Assembly (NCBI RefSeq): GCF_026240095.1
Contig: NZ_JAPIVG010000001.1
Span: 806,001 to 870,000, forward strand
Source: Pedobacter sandarakinus
Lineage (GTDB): Bacteria; Bacteroidota; Bacteroidia; Sphingobacteriales; Sphingobacteriaceae
DNA length: 64,000 nucleotides
Direction of reading: 5' to 3'
Below are positions 1 through 8,286 of the stretch, one piece after another; positions within the stretch are counted from its first letter, which is position 1, and each line of letters opens with the position of its first letter. A model generated the notes under the pieces. That model was not told the origin of the DNA, made no database searches, and saw only the letters and a program-made list of their open reading frames with translations. Position numbers and translations under genes: made by a program.

Positions 1-1103
1 AGCACCGCAAATAAAACTGCTTCTTTGGCATCAGGATTAATTCCCAAATCGCTTGTGGTTAAAAAAGTAGCATCAGGCAACATTTGCTTTAAATTTTCTA
101 CCAATAAGGGGTTATGCATACCGCCGCCACTCATAAAAATTTTAACCCCCGCTCTAGATCCAAAGCATTTTATTATTGCACTTGCAATGGTTTCTGCAGA
201 AAATTGACACAAGGTAGCCATAACATCAGCAGTACTTAAACCTTCAGTCTTCGACTGCACCTGGGCCTTTTGAAGATAATCCAGATTGAACAATTCCGGA
301 CCAGTTGTTTTGGGAAACTTAGCAGAGAAGAAATCACAAGCTAGCAACGCCGATAGCAAATCTAAATTGAGCGTGCCTGATAAGCCAATGGTACCATCAT
401 CATCATAAAAACGGTTGTAATGCTTCTGCATATACTGATCCATTAGTGTGTTTCCAGGACCTACATCGGTAGAAAATATTTCACTTGCATTTAAACTAGC
501 AGGTAGATAGGTAAAATTTGCTATGCCCCCAATATTCAGCATCACCCGATCTTCTTTTGCTTTTGAGAAAATGAGGTAATCTCCATAAACAGCGAGAGGG
601 GCTCCTTCGCCACCTGCAGCCAAATGTTTTTGCCGGAAATCAGAAAGTGTAATAATACCAGTCTTAACGGCAATATGATCAGCATCACCTATTTGTAGCG
701 TCCCATTTGGAAAATGTTTAAGTTGATGCAAAGACTGTGGTGCATGAAAAATGGTTTGGCCATGACTTGCAATAAAGTCTATATCACCGTTTTTATAACC
801 CCATTCTTGCAATGCTTCGTTAATCAACCTTGCATGGGTATTCGCAATATGCTCATTCATCAAACAAACCAATTGCAAATCGACTTCCTTTTTTGAAAAG
901 ATAGCTTTGATATCGGCTCGAAATTGATTAGTAAAGTTTGCGGTTTTAAATGCAACCACATCAATTGTAGTTTCCAAACCACTCCCCGATACCTTGCAAA
1001 GCGCAATATCTAAACCGTCCATAGATGTTCCACTCATTAAACCAATAATTAACCGGGTTTGCTTACTGGCCTTGTTATAAAGCTCTTGGATTTGCTGATT
1101 CAT
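1..1103 (-). CDS. anmK: Anhydro-N-acetylmuramic acid kinase, C-terminus cut by window edge
   Basis: AnmK phosphorylates and hydrolyses 1,6-anhydro-MurNAc to MurNAc-6-phosphate in cytoplasmic cell-wall recycling. Reading the minus strand from the ATG at 1103-1101 gives a protein starting MNQQIQELYNKASKQ followed by the family's ATP-binding signature GLMSGTSMDGLD near residue 20, then conserved blocks ASHGQTIFHAP, LNIGGIANFTYLP and STDVGPGNTLMDQY, and near the left edge FMSGGGMHNPLL. The frame is open to base 1, so the last residues lie outside the window (about 367 codons present, near full family length). It diverges from the NagB-deacetylase gene at 1253, fitting a joint amino-sugar recycling role. 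Identity is confident from the motifs. Confidence 0.93.
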   Translation of the reverse strand, partial: MNQQIQELYNKASKQTRLIIGLMSGTSMDGLDIALCKVSGSGLETTIDVVAFKTANFTNQFRADIKAIFSKKEVDLQLVCLMNEHIANTHARLINEALQEWGYKNGDIDFIASHGQTIFHAPQSLHQLKHFPNGTLQIGDADHIAVKTGIITLSDFRQKHLAAGGEGAPLAVYGDYLIFSKAKEDRVMLNIGGIANFTYLPASLNASEIFSTDVGPGNTLMDQYMQKHYNRFYDDDGTIGLSGTLNLDLLSALLACDFFSAKFPKTTGPELFNLDYLQKAQVQSKTEGLSTADVMATLCQFSAETIASAIIKCFGSRAGVKIFMSGGGMHNPLLVENLKQMLPDATFLTTSDLGINPDAKEAVLFAV

Positions 1104-1252
1104 AAGTTTTTAAATTAAAGTTAAAAACACCCACTTCTTGTTTATCGACATCAGGTATTTTAAAAGCTTTTTGAGAATAAAAGTAAATAACCTTTGGCAC
1201 AAATGCACACAACTCCCTATATTTACCGCTCCGTACATTAAAAACCATAAAA

Positions 1253-3178
1253 ATGGCTAGATTAAATCTACTGGAGGAGACACGTTTCGAGAAACTACCT
1301 GTGAGCGTGTTCGCAAATCCAAAAATTGCTTCAATTAATGTTGCACATCGCATCGCCGATCTCATTAAAACAAAACAAGCAAACAACACACCTGCAGTAC
1401 TGGGCTTAGCAACAGGTGTAACCCCAATTGCAGTATATGCCGAACTGGTAAGACTGCATAAAGAAGAGGGTTTAAGTTTTAAGAATGTAATAACGTTTAA
1501 CCTGGATGAATACTATCCAATGGCGCCTACTGCCGCCCAGAGTTACGTTACATTTATGAATGAAAATCTTTTTGATCATATCGACATTGATAAGAACAAT
1601 GTTCATATTCCTGATGGCACGTTAGCCTTGGAAGATATTCCTGCTTTCTGCTTAGACTACGAAAGGAAAATTGGAGATTTAGGTGGGCTTGATATTCAAA
1701 TTTTAGGTATTGGCCGTACAGGGCACATTGGTTTTAACGAGCCTGGTTCTGCTCCAAACTCTGGAACTCGCTTGGTTACCTTAGATGATTTAACACGTAG
1801 AGATGCTGCAAGAGATTTTGGAGGAAAATCTTTTGTACCTACAAAAGCCATTACCATGGGTATTGGCACCATATTTAAAGCCAGAGAAATTATTCTGATG
1901 GCCTGGAGCCGCAAAAAAGCTTCTATCATTAAAAAAGCCGTTGAGGGAGAAATATCTGGCGATGTTCCGGCCACTTACCTGCAATTATCAGATCATGTAG
2001 AGTTTATTTTAGATGCCCCCGCTGCTTCAGAACTTACACGTTTTGATACGCCTTGGCTGGTTAAAGATTGCGTTTGGACAGATGCGCTAATTCGTAAAGC
2101 TGTAATTTGGCTGGCGAATACATTGAAGAAGCCGGTTTTAAAATTAACTGAAGACGACTACAACAATAACGGCATGGCGCAACTGGCAACAGAGAAAGGG
2201 CCAGTTTATAACATCAACATCCACATTTTTAATAAATTACAACATACCATTACTGGATGGCCGGGTGGAAAACCAAATGCCGACGACTCGCAACGCCCAG
2301 AAAGGGCAGAGCCTGCTAAGAAAAGGGTTATTATTTTCTCTCCCCATCCAGATGACGATGTAATTTCTATGGGCGGTACGTTTATAAGATTGGTAGATCA
2401 AAAGCATGACGTGCATGTAGCTTATCAAACATCAGGAAATACCGCAGTTTGGGATGATGATGCGCTTCGTTTTATCGAGTTTAACGTAGATTTTACAGAG
2501 AAAATGGGCATGGATAACAGCCATTTAAAAACGCTGTATCAAAACATGCGTACGTTTATCGATCAGAAGAAACCCAACGAGATAGATACCCCGGAGATTC
2601 AAAGTGTTAAGGGTTTAATACGAAAGGGAGAGGCAATAGCTGGCGCCCGTTATTGTGGCTTAGAAGACGATCATATCCATTTCCAGGCACTACCGTTTTA
2701 CGAAAGCGGTAAGAGCAAAAAGAATCCGGTTACAGATGCAGACATCGAATTAACGATGGAATTGTTGCAGAAAGTTAAGCCGCACCAGGTTTACGCGGCA
2801 GGCGATTTTGAAGACCCACACGGCACCCACATTGTTTGCTTTAACATTATTATTGCAGCACTAAATCGCCTAAGAAAAACAGAAGATTGGGCTAAAGACT
2901 GCTGGCTATGGATGTATCGCGGAGCATGGCATGAATTCGAAACCCACGAAATTGAAATGGCGGTTCCAATTTCCCCGCAAGAACTAGAGCGCAAGAAATA
3001 TGCAATCTTTAAACACCAAAGCCAAAAAGATCGGGCTGTTTTTCCTGGAGATGATGCACGAGAGTTCTGGCAACGGGCCGAAGATCGAAATCGCGAAACA
3101 GCAAAAGCATATGATGAGCTAGGTTTAGCGGAGTATGAAGCCATGGAAGCCTTTGTAAGATGGAAATTTGAAGACTAA
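1253..3178 (+). CDS. nagB: Glucosamine-6-phosphate deaminase-like protein fused to PIG-L/LmbE deacetylase
   Basis: Two-domain protein of 641 aa. Residues about 1-290 are a NagB/sugar isomerase domain: LGLATGVTP (phosphate-binding loop), FNLDEYYPM with D85 matching catalytic D72 of E. coli NagB, and GIGRTGHIGFNEP at 152-164, where H158 and E163 match H143 and E148. The third member of the classical catalytic relay, D141, is Thr156 here. Residues about 350-640 are a PIG-L/LmbE-type deacetylase with the zinc motif HPDDD at 365-369 and a late HGTH motif. The ATG at 1253 follows the divergent anmK gene. NagB alone would convert GlcN6P to Fru6P and ammonia; the second domain suggests removal of an acetyl or other acyl group from an amino sugar first, which is inference. 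Similar fusions are known in Bacteroidota. Confidence 0.9.
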   Translation: MARLNLLEETRFEKLPVSVFANPKIASINVAHRIADLIKTKQANNTPAVLGLATGVTPIAVYAELVRLHKEEGLSFKNVITFNLDEYYPMAPTAAQSYVTFMNENLFDHIDIDKNNVHIPDGTLALEDIPAFCLDYERKIGDLGGLDIQILGIGRTGHIGFNEPGSAPNSGTRLVTLDDLTRRDAARDFGGKSFVPTKAITMGIGTIFKAREIILMAWSRKKASIIKKAVEGEISGDVPATYLQLSDHVEFILDAPAASELTRFDTPWLVKDCVWTDALIRKAVIWLANTLKKPVLKLTEDDYNNNGMAQLATEKGPVYNINIHIFNKLQHTITGWPGGKPNADDSQRPERAEPAKKRVIIFSPHPDDDVISMGGTFIRLVDQKHDVHVAYQTSGNTAVWDDDALRFIEFNVDFTEKMGMDNSHLKTLYQNMRTFIDQKKPNEIDTPEIQSVKGLIRKGEAIAGARYCGLEDDHIHFQALPFYESGKSKKNPVTDADIELTMELLQKVKPHQVYAAGDFEDPHGTHIVCFNIIIAALNRLRKTEDWAKDCWLWMYRGAWHEFETHEIEMAVPISPQELERKKYAIFKHQSQKDRAVFPGDDAREFWQRAEDRNRETAKAYDELGLAEYEAMEAFVRWKFED

Positions 3179-3187
3179 AATAGATAG

Positions 3188-3218
3188 CCCGCCTTGGATA
3201 CACCCAGGCGGGTTTTTT
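3188..3218 (+). terminator. Rho-independent terminator after the nagB fusion gene
   Basis: Inverted arms CCCGCCT and AGGCGGG separated by an 11-nt loop and followed by six T residues, starting 10 bases after the stop codon at 3178. Confidence 0.85.
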
Positions 3219-3257
3219 ATGCTCGGTTAAATAGCTATTGAAACGGGAAGTTTAGCT

Positions 3258-4286
3258 TCACGCATTTGGCACCTCCGAGTTCCTGGAAGATGTTTGTCTT
3301 GCAATTAAGTTCGGACTTAGTACAACATGATCTATTTCCTCGTAAGGGTTTTTCCGCCTAACCATTTTTAAGAACATTTGTGCACAGGCCCGCCCAATTT
3401 GTGGCGCATGCTGATCGATCATAGTAAGTGTTGGTGTGATGTAAGACGAAAATGCTTCGTTAGCAAAGCCCACCACGCCAATTTCTGGTGGAGTAAGGTC
3501 TATCTCTTTAAGTTTTTTAATTACACCTAAGGCGGTAAAGTCATCACCGGCAATAATAGCATCTGGTTTATTTCTAGCCCTCATCAATTTTCCAGCACCA
3601 AACCGTCCGTCTTTGATAGATAATCCACCGAAAAGTATATGCTCTAATACAAGCGGAAAACCATTTTTTGTCAGGGCAGTTTTGTACCCCCTTAACCTTT
3701 CGCTAAAGATTTTTACTTGGTGACTGGTAGTTATAAAAGCAATCTTTTGGTATCCCTGCTCTATTAAATGTTGAGTAGCGCAGTAACCGGCTTCAAAATC
3801 ATCAACAGTTACTGTTGGTACAGGCAAAGTTTCATCAACCCGATCGAAAAAGATAAGGGGTTTGTTCTGGTTTATAAGCCCAGAAAAGTGAGAGCCGCTT
3901 TGGGTTTCTAATGAAATTGACGCCATGATGCCATCTACATGTGCCTCAAGCAAAGTCTCTACCCCTTTTATTTCATTTTCTAGAGATTCGTTTGATTGAT
4001 AAATGATGATCCGATATCCTTCATCCTTTAGGCCATCCTCTATACAATGAATAATGGTAGAGAAGAAGTTTGCCTGTACATTTGGTACAATTATACCAAC
4101 CACATGTGATTTGCCAGATCTTACAGCAGTTACCACTCTACTAGGGAAATAATGATGTTTCCATGCCCTTCCCTTAGCAGTTGTCTGAGCAGAAACACTC
4201 GTAGCTGAGAAACCAGCTGAAGCATTAAAAACCATAGAGACATGACTATTTTGCGCTGTTGCAATATCATATGTGGTGGATTTCAT
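3258..4286 (-). CDS. LacI/GalR-family transcriptional regulator with divergent DNA-binding domain
   Basis: A 342-aa protein with a full periplasmic-binding-like effector domain: RSGKSHVVGIIVPN, then blocks HVDGIMASIS, IFFDRVDE, DDFEAGYCATQHLIEQG, PDAIIAGDDFTALG and IGVVGFANE, all typical of the LacI family. The N-terminus begins TYDIATAQNSHVSMVFN, recognisable as the first helix-turn-helix segment, but the usual recognition-helix and hinge residues up to RSGKS are poorly conserved, although the spacing from TYDIA to RSGKS is normal. It lies downstream of, and on the same strand as, the NagX-like and GHL10 genes (gap about 60 bases), so it probably responds to an amino sugar or glycan and controls this neighbourhood; that role is inferred from position only. 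Confidence 0.85.
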   Translation of the reverse strand: MKSTTYDIATAQNSHVSMVFNASAGFSATSVSAQTTAKGRAWKHHYFPSRVVTAVRSGKSHVVGIIVPNVQANFFSTIIHCIEDGLKDEGYRIIIYQSNESLENEIKGVETLLEAHVDGIMASISLETQSGSHFSGLINQNKPLIFFDRVDETLPVPTVTVDDFEAGYCATQHLIEQGYQKIAFITTSHQVKIFSERLRGYKTALTKNGFPLVLEHILFGGLSIKDGRFGAGKLMRARNKPDAIIAGDDFTALGVIKKLKEIDLTPPEIGVVGFANEAFSSYITPTLTMIDQHAPQIGRACAQMFLKMVRRKNPYEEIDHVVLSPNLIARQTSSRNSEVPNA

Positions 4287-4348
4287 CTCTAACTTGATAA
4301 GAATGATAAAGCGTAAAGGAAATGCAGGAAGCTATGGCAATTTAGCAA

Positions 4349-5509
4349 TTAAACTTTTATAATGATATTCTTTTTATACATGATGTAAAGCAACACATAG
4401 AATCCTAAAACATAAGTAATTGCCCACACGAGAGAAGCATTAATGGGCGAGAAATACGGCAAGTAGCAGGTACTGTAAAATTTTTCCAATAAGCCAACAT
4501 AAGTTCCATCGCCATTGTTAAGTTTTATTAGATTTAATACCCTTGGCATTAATCCGGCAAGGAAGAAAACTGTAATTGCATTAACACCGTAGACCACAAA
4601 AGGCGTTGTAATTCGCTTGAAACCCTGCACATCAATTATCCAATAGCAAAGTGCCAAGGCAATTGATGCCAGTCCGCCGGCATATAGTACATAAGAACTA
4701 GTCCACAGAGATTTATTTATTGGAAATTGCAGATCCCAAAGTAAGCCCAACACTACTGCAAGTATGCCGGCAGAAAATAGCCATGCTACCTTGGTTGCAC
4801 TGTCTACATCTCTTCTTTTCATCCATACGCCAACTAAAACTCCAAACAGGCAGGTACCTACTGCCGGCAGCGTACTGAGTACGCCTTCCGGATCCCAGGT
4901 TTTTGCAGCTGCCCAAGTATGCGCCTCAGTTAAGATACCACGATCTATCCAAGCTGCTAAATTAGTCTCCTTCTCCAGGTTAGCATAACCCACGCCCGGC
5001 ACTGGAACAAAAGTCATTAGCGCCCAATAAACCGCAAGAATTACAATAAAAACTTTAAAAATGGATCTGTTAGATACCTTTAAAAATATGATGCTACTAA
5101 TGATGAATACGATACCGATCCTTTGCAGAACACCTAATAACCTAACGGTTTGAAAAGCTTCGATTAAGCTTTTTCCATCAATAATTACGGCCATTAGTTT
5201 ACCAAAAATGGCAAGAAAAAAGCCTAACAGGTATAAGATTATGCCTCTCTTAACAGCCTTAAGGATAATTTTGCCGTGCAAAGATGGGTTTTCTTTGCTA
5301 CTGCCCATCGCAAAGGCAATGGAAACTCCTACAATCCAGAGGAAAAACGGAAAAATTAGATCTGTTGGCGTGCAACCATGCCAGGTTGCATGTTCTAATG
5401 GTGCGTAAATATGCCCCCAACTTCCGGGATTATTCACCAAAATCATTGCGGCTACTGTTAATCCCCTAAAAAAATCTAGCGAAAGCAGGCGTTGTTTGGG
5501 TTCGGTCAT
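4349..5509 (-). CDS. NagX-like / heparan-alpha-glucosaminide N-acetyltransferase-family membrane protein
   Basis: About 386 aa, mostly hydrophobic with roughly ten membrane segments. The N-terminus RLLSLDFFRGLTVAAMILVNNPG and the block WHGCTPTDLIFPFFLWIVG are the hallmark of the COG4299/DUF5009 family, related to human HGSNAT and to the bacterial NagX proteins linked to N-acetylglucosamine use. I prefer the ATG at 5507-5509 over the TTG two codons upstream. It sits between the GHL10-like gene (97 bases upstream) and the LacI-type regulator, and near anmK and the NagB fusion, which supports an amino-sugar transport or acylation role. The precise substrate cannot be read from sequence. Confidence 0.85.
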   Translation of the reverse strand: MTEPKQRLLSLDFFRGLTVAAMILVNNPGSWGHIYAPLEHATWHGCTPTDLIFPFFLWIVGVSIAFAMGSSKENPSLHGKIILKAVKRGIILYLLGFFLAIFGKLMAVIIDGKSLIEAFQTVRLLGVLQRIGIVFIISSIIFLKVSNRSIFKVFIVILAVYWALMTFVPVPGVGYANLEKETNLAAWIDRGILTEAHTWAAAKTWDPEGVLSTLPAVGTCLFGVLVGVWMKRRDVDSATKVAWLFSAGILAVVLGLLWDLQFPINKSLWTSSYVLYAGGLASIALALCYWIIDVQGFKRITTPFVVYGVNAITVFFLAGLMPRVLNLIKLNNGDGTYVGLLEKFYSTCYLPYFSPINASLVWAITYVLGFYVLLYIMYKKNIIIKV

Positions 5510-5612
5510 GATCAATTACATTATCGAACCCAATTTAAAGCTTTGTTTTATCAATCAGAAATAAATTAATTTCAATATCCCTAACGGAAAAGCCACTTCT
5601 TTAAGCTAACGG

Positions 5613-7157
5613 CTATTCTTTTGCTAATGGAACTTCTACACCTACCGGACCACTAGGTTCGCTTTCATTTTTTAAACGATCTAAGGCCGTAACCAAATAA
5701 CTGTAACGTTTACCGTTTTCAACACCGGTATCAATAAAAGTTACATACTCATCAAAGCTTATTTTAACAATGTTTTTAGGATCTAGGGTAGAAATTTTTT
5801 CGCCTTCCGCAAAGCGATAAATTACATAGCCTGATGCGGTTTCCCCGTCTTTAGCCTTTAATGGTTTGGCCCACTTTAAATGAACCCCCTCTTTTACGGC
5901 ATCTGCAGTTAAGGATTGAGGTTGATTTGGTGCAATTTCATCCAGCCAAGGCATTTGTGGCGGTAATGCCGGGTACTTATAAAAACTGTTTCTCAAAGAA
6001 TCGCCAACACTTCTTGCCACGGTACTAAGGGATTTGGAGCTAAAATACACGCTACCTTGAATCCGGTTGTTTTGTCTCATATACCTGATCTGATTAGGTA
6101 CCTCATTGGGATTTCGCCAGGCCGCTTCTGCTTTAGAATTTACCAGATATGCCCCTTGGCCAATGTAAACGTGTCTACCAAAGCTATTATTGCCCCACCA
6201 ATCTACAAGGGTTGCAAATGGTGCTACCCGCCGCGTAAAGGTGAAATAAATTTGCGGGTTAATATAATCTACCCATCCCTCTCTAACCCATTTGCGGCTA
6301 TCGGCAAAAAGCTCTGCATAGTTAGATAATCCGCTAGTTGCAGAACCTTCAGGATCTTCGTTCTTGTTTCTCCAAATGCCAAAGGGGCTAATACCGAATT
6401 TAACCCATTTTTTATAGTGATGAATACTATCCGTTAATTCTTTAATTAGCAGGTCTACATTATTGCGGCGCCAGTCGCCTATATCTGTAAAATCAGCTTT
6501 ATAAGTATTAAAGGTATTATTGTCATTAATGGTTTGCCCTTCAATTGTGTAAGGATAAAAATAATCATCAAAATGAACCCCGTCAATATCGTAACCCTTA
6601 ACTACATCTAAAATGACCTGTACAATATAGTCTCTTACCTCTGGGATACCCGGATCGAATTGCTTCTTTCCGCCATAGGTAAAAAACCAGTCTGGATGTT
6701 TGCGATAGGCATGGTCTTCGCTAAGCACTGCCGAGGCACTCATACTTGCACGGTAAGGGTTAAACCATGCATGTAGTTCCATCCCCCTGAAATGGGCTTC
6801 TTTAATGGCAAAATCTAGCGGATCGTAACCAGGTGCAGGAGCCAGGCCTTGCTTTCCCATGAGCCATTGGCTCCAAGGTTCTCTAGATTTTGCATAAAAT
6901 GCATCAGCGGCAGGTCTTACTTGCAAGATAATGGCATTCATCCCTTGCGCTTTATGCCTTTCTAATATCCCAATTAATTCTTGTTTTTGCTGATCAACAC
7001 TTAATCCAGGACGAGATGGCCAATCGATATTGGTAACTGTAGCCACCCAAACCCCTCTAAACTCTCTTTTTGGTGCAATATTTGATAAAGCTTGGGCATT
7101 TAATATATAAGGAACGAGAATTAAATAAAGAAGTGCGTAGAACGAGTTTTTAAGCAT
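5613..7157 (-). CDS. GHL10-family (COG1649) glycoside hydrolase-like secreted protein
   Basis: 514 aa with a signal peptide (MLKNSFYALLYLILVPYILNAQ) followed by REFRGVWVATVTNIDWPS, the start of the GHL10/DUF187 barrel. Further family blocks are GMNAIILQVRPAADAFY, HAWFNPYR, YDIDGVHFDDYFYP, FGISPFGIWRN and YINPQIYF. The C-terminal 110 residues resemble a fibronectin type III module (LTADAVKEGVHLKWAKP to the SYLVTALD region). Homologues act on peptidoglycan or other envelope glycans; the acidic residues in DGVHFDD are candidates for catalysis. First gene of an apparent minus-strand operon with the NagX-like protein and the LacI-type regulator. Substrate is inferred from neighbours only. Confidence 0.88.
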   Translation of the reverse strand: MLKNSFYALLYLILVPYILNAQALSNIAPKREFRGVWVATVTNIDWPSRPGLSVDQQKQELIGILERHKAQGMNAIILQVRPAADAFYAKSREPWSQWLMGKQGLAPAPGYDPLDFAIKEAHFRGMELHAWFNPYRASMSASAVLSEDHAYRKHPDWFFTYGGKKQFDPGIPEVRDYIVQVILDVVKGYDIDGVHFDDYFYPYTIEGQTINDNNTFNTYKADFTDIGDWRRNNVDLLIKELTDSIHHYKKWVKFGISPFGIWRNKNEDPEGSATSGLSNYAELFADSRKWVREGWVDYINPQIYFTFTRRVAPFATLVDWWGNNSFGRHVYIGQGAYLVNSKAEAAWRNPNEVPNQIRYMRQNNRIQGSVYFSSKSLSTVARSVGDSLRNSFYKYPALPPQMPWLDEIAPNQPQSLTADAVKEGVHLKWAKPLKAKDGETASGYVIYRFAEGEKISTLDPKNIVKISFDEYVTFIDTGVENGKRYSYLVTALDRLKNESEPSGPVGVEVPLAKE

Positions 7158-7368
7158 TATTTGTGTATTATTTTGTATTCAGGGTGTGTGTTTGTATCTA
7201 AATTTAGATTAGACGAATGTTAGCAAGTAAACGATTTTTTTTAAAAAGTCATATAAGTTTATTAAAAATTTTAATTTGCGCCTTGCTTATAAAAGGATTT
7301 GAGTAATTCCATCTACCTATGGAAAAACAAGAATACATTAATTTGAGAAAGATACAGCATTGTAAAAA

Positions 7369-8271
7369 ATGGAATCACAAGGCATAAACAAGGGCGATAG
7401 AAATAAGATTTACTTTTTAATTATTGTTATAACTGCGCTTATTGGTACAAACGCATACCTGTTTTTTAAAGACCGACAGCAAAGTCAAAAATTTGTTACG
7501 GTAAGTACAGAGAAAGATAAACTGCGCCTTGAAGTAGAAAAGATCGAAGTAGAGCTAGATAAGGTAAATGCGCTAAATTTAGATTTAAACGAAAAGCTCA
7601 TCGGCCAGCAAAACCTGGCAAGAAAAAAGATTGAGGAGCTGAAAGTTGCGCTAGAAAAAGGTGAGATTACGCAAGGTGAACTTGATAAGGCTAATAACCA
7701 AATTAACGAACTTAAAACTTTTGTTAAGAATTACAATGATCAAATTATCCAGCTTCAAAAAGACAATATCTTTTTAAAAAATAGCAAAGATAGTTTAGAG
7801 AATACACTTAAAAACCTTAGCAACAGGGCTTCCAACTTGGAAAATCAAAATGCCAATTTAAGTTCGAAAGTTAAAACTGCCGCCGCGTTGAAACTTCAGG
7901 ATGCGGAAATTATTGCTTTCAGAACCAAAACAAACGGCAAGAAAATTGAAGTAACCAAATCATCAAGCGCCCAAAAACTAAGTGTGCGGTTTAATATTAT
8001 CCCGAATGCACTCGCAGAAAAGGGAAACCACAACATATTTCTAAGAGTATTTGATCCTGCAGGTAATCTACTGGCAGACGATGCTGATAGATTTGAGGCC
8101 GATGGCCAGGAGATGCAATATAGCCACTCTATTTACATCGATTACAATAATGATGATACTACCTTTGTGATTGATTGGGTTAATCCTAAACCCTTTATAC
8201 GCGGCATTTACACCGTAATTCTTTATACTGATGGAAGTACATTGGGTAAAGCACAAGTAGAACTCAAATAA
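7369..8271 (+). CDS. Membrane-anchored coiled-coil protein of unknown function
   Basis: 300 aa. A single N-terminal membrane helix (IYFLIIVITALIGTNAYLFF, about residues 13-32) is followed by roughly 130 residues of heptad-rich coiled coil containing many Glu, Lys, Leu and Asn, then a compact C-terminal domain (from about KTAAALKLQDAEIIAF) of beta-rich character ending VILYTDGSTLGKAQVELK. This architecture suggests a periplasmic or cell-surface scaffold. I do not recognise a named family. The gene ends 16 bases from the convergent end of the large sensor kinase gene. The intergenic region upstream (7158-7368) is AT-rich and shared with the divergent GHL10 gene. Confidence 0.8.
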   Translation: MESQGINKGDRNKIYFLIIVITALIGTNAYLFFKDRQQSQKFVTVSTEKDKLRLEVEKIEVELDKVNALNLDLNEKLIGQQNLARKKIEELKVALEKGEITQGELDKANNQINELKTFVKNYNDQIIQLQKDNIFLKNSKDSLENTLKNLSNRASNLENQNANLSSKVKTAAALKLQDAEIIAFRTKTNGKKIEVTKSSSAQKLSVRFNIIPNALAEKGNHNIFLRVFDPAGNLLADDADRFEADGQEMQYSHSIYIDYNNDDTTFVIDWVNPKPFIRGIYTVILYTDGSTLGKAQVELK

Positions 8272-8286
8272 ATTTTCGTAGAAAGA

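Noticed and set aside
25..896. Plus-strand reading frames at the left edge
   Set aside because: They are antisense to the strongly conserved anmK coding sequence.
1696..1974. Minus-strand frames inside the NagB fusion gene (also 2791-3144)
   Set aside because: Antisense to conserved NagB and LmbE motifs; no independent support.
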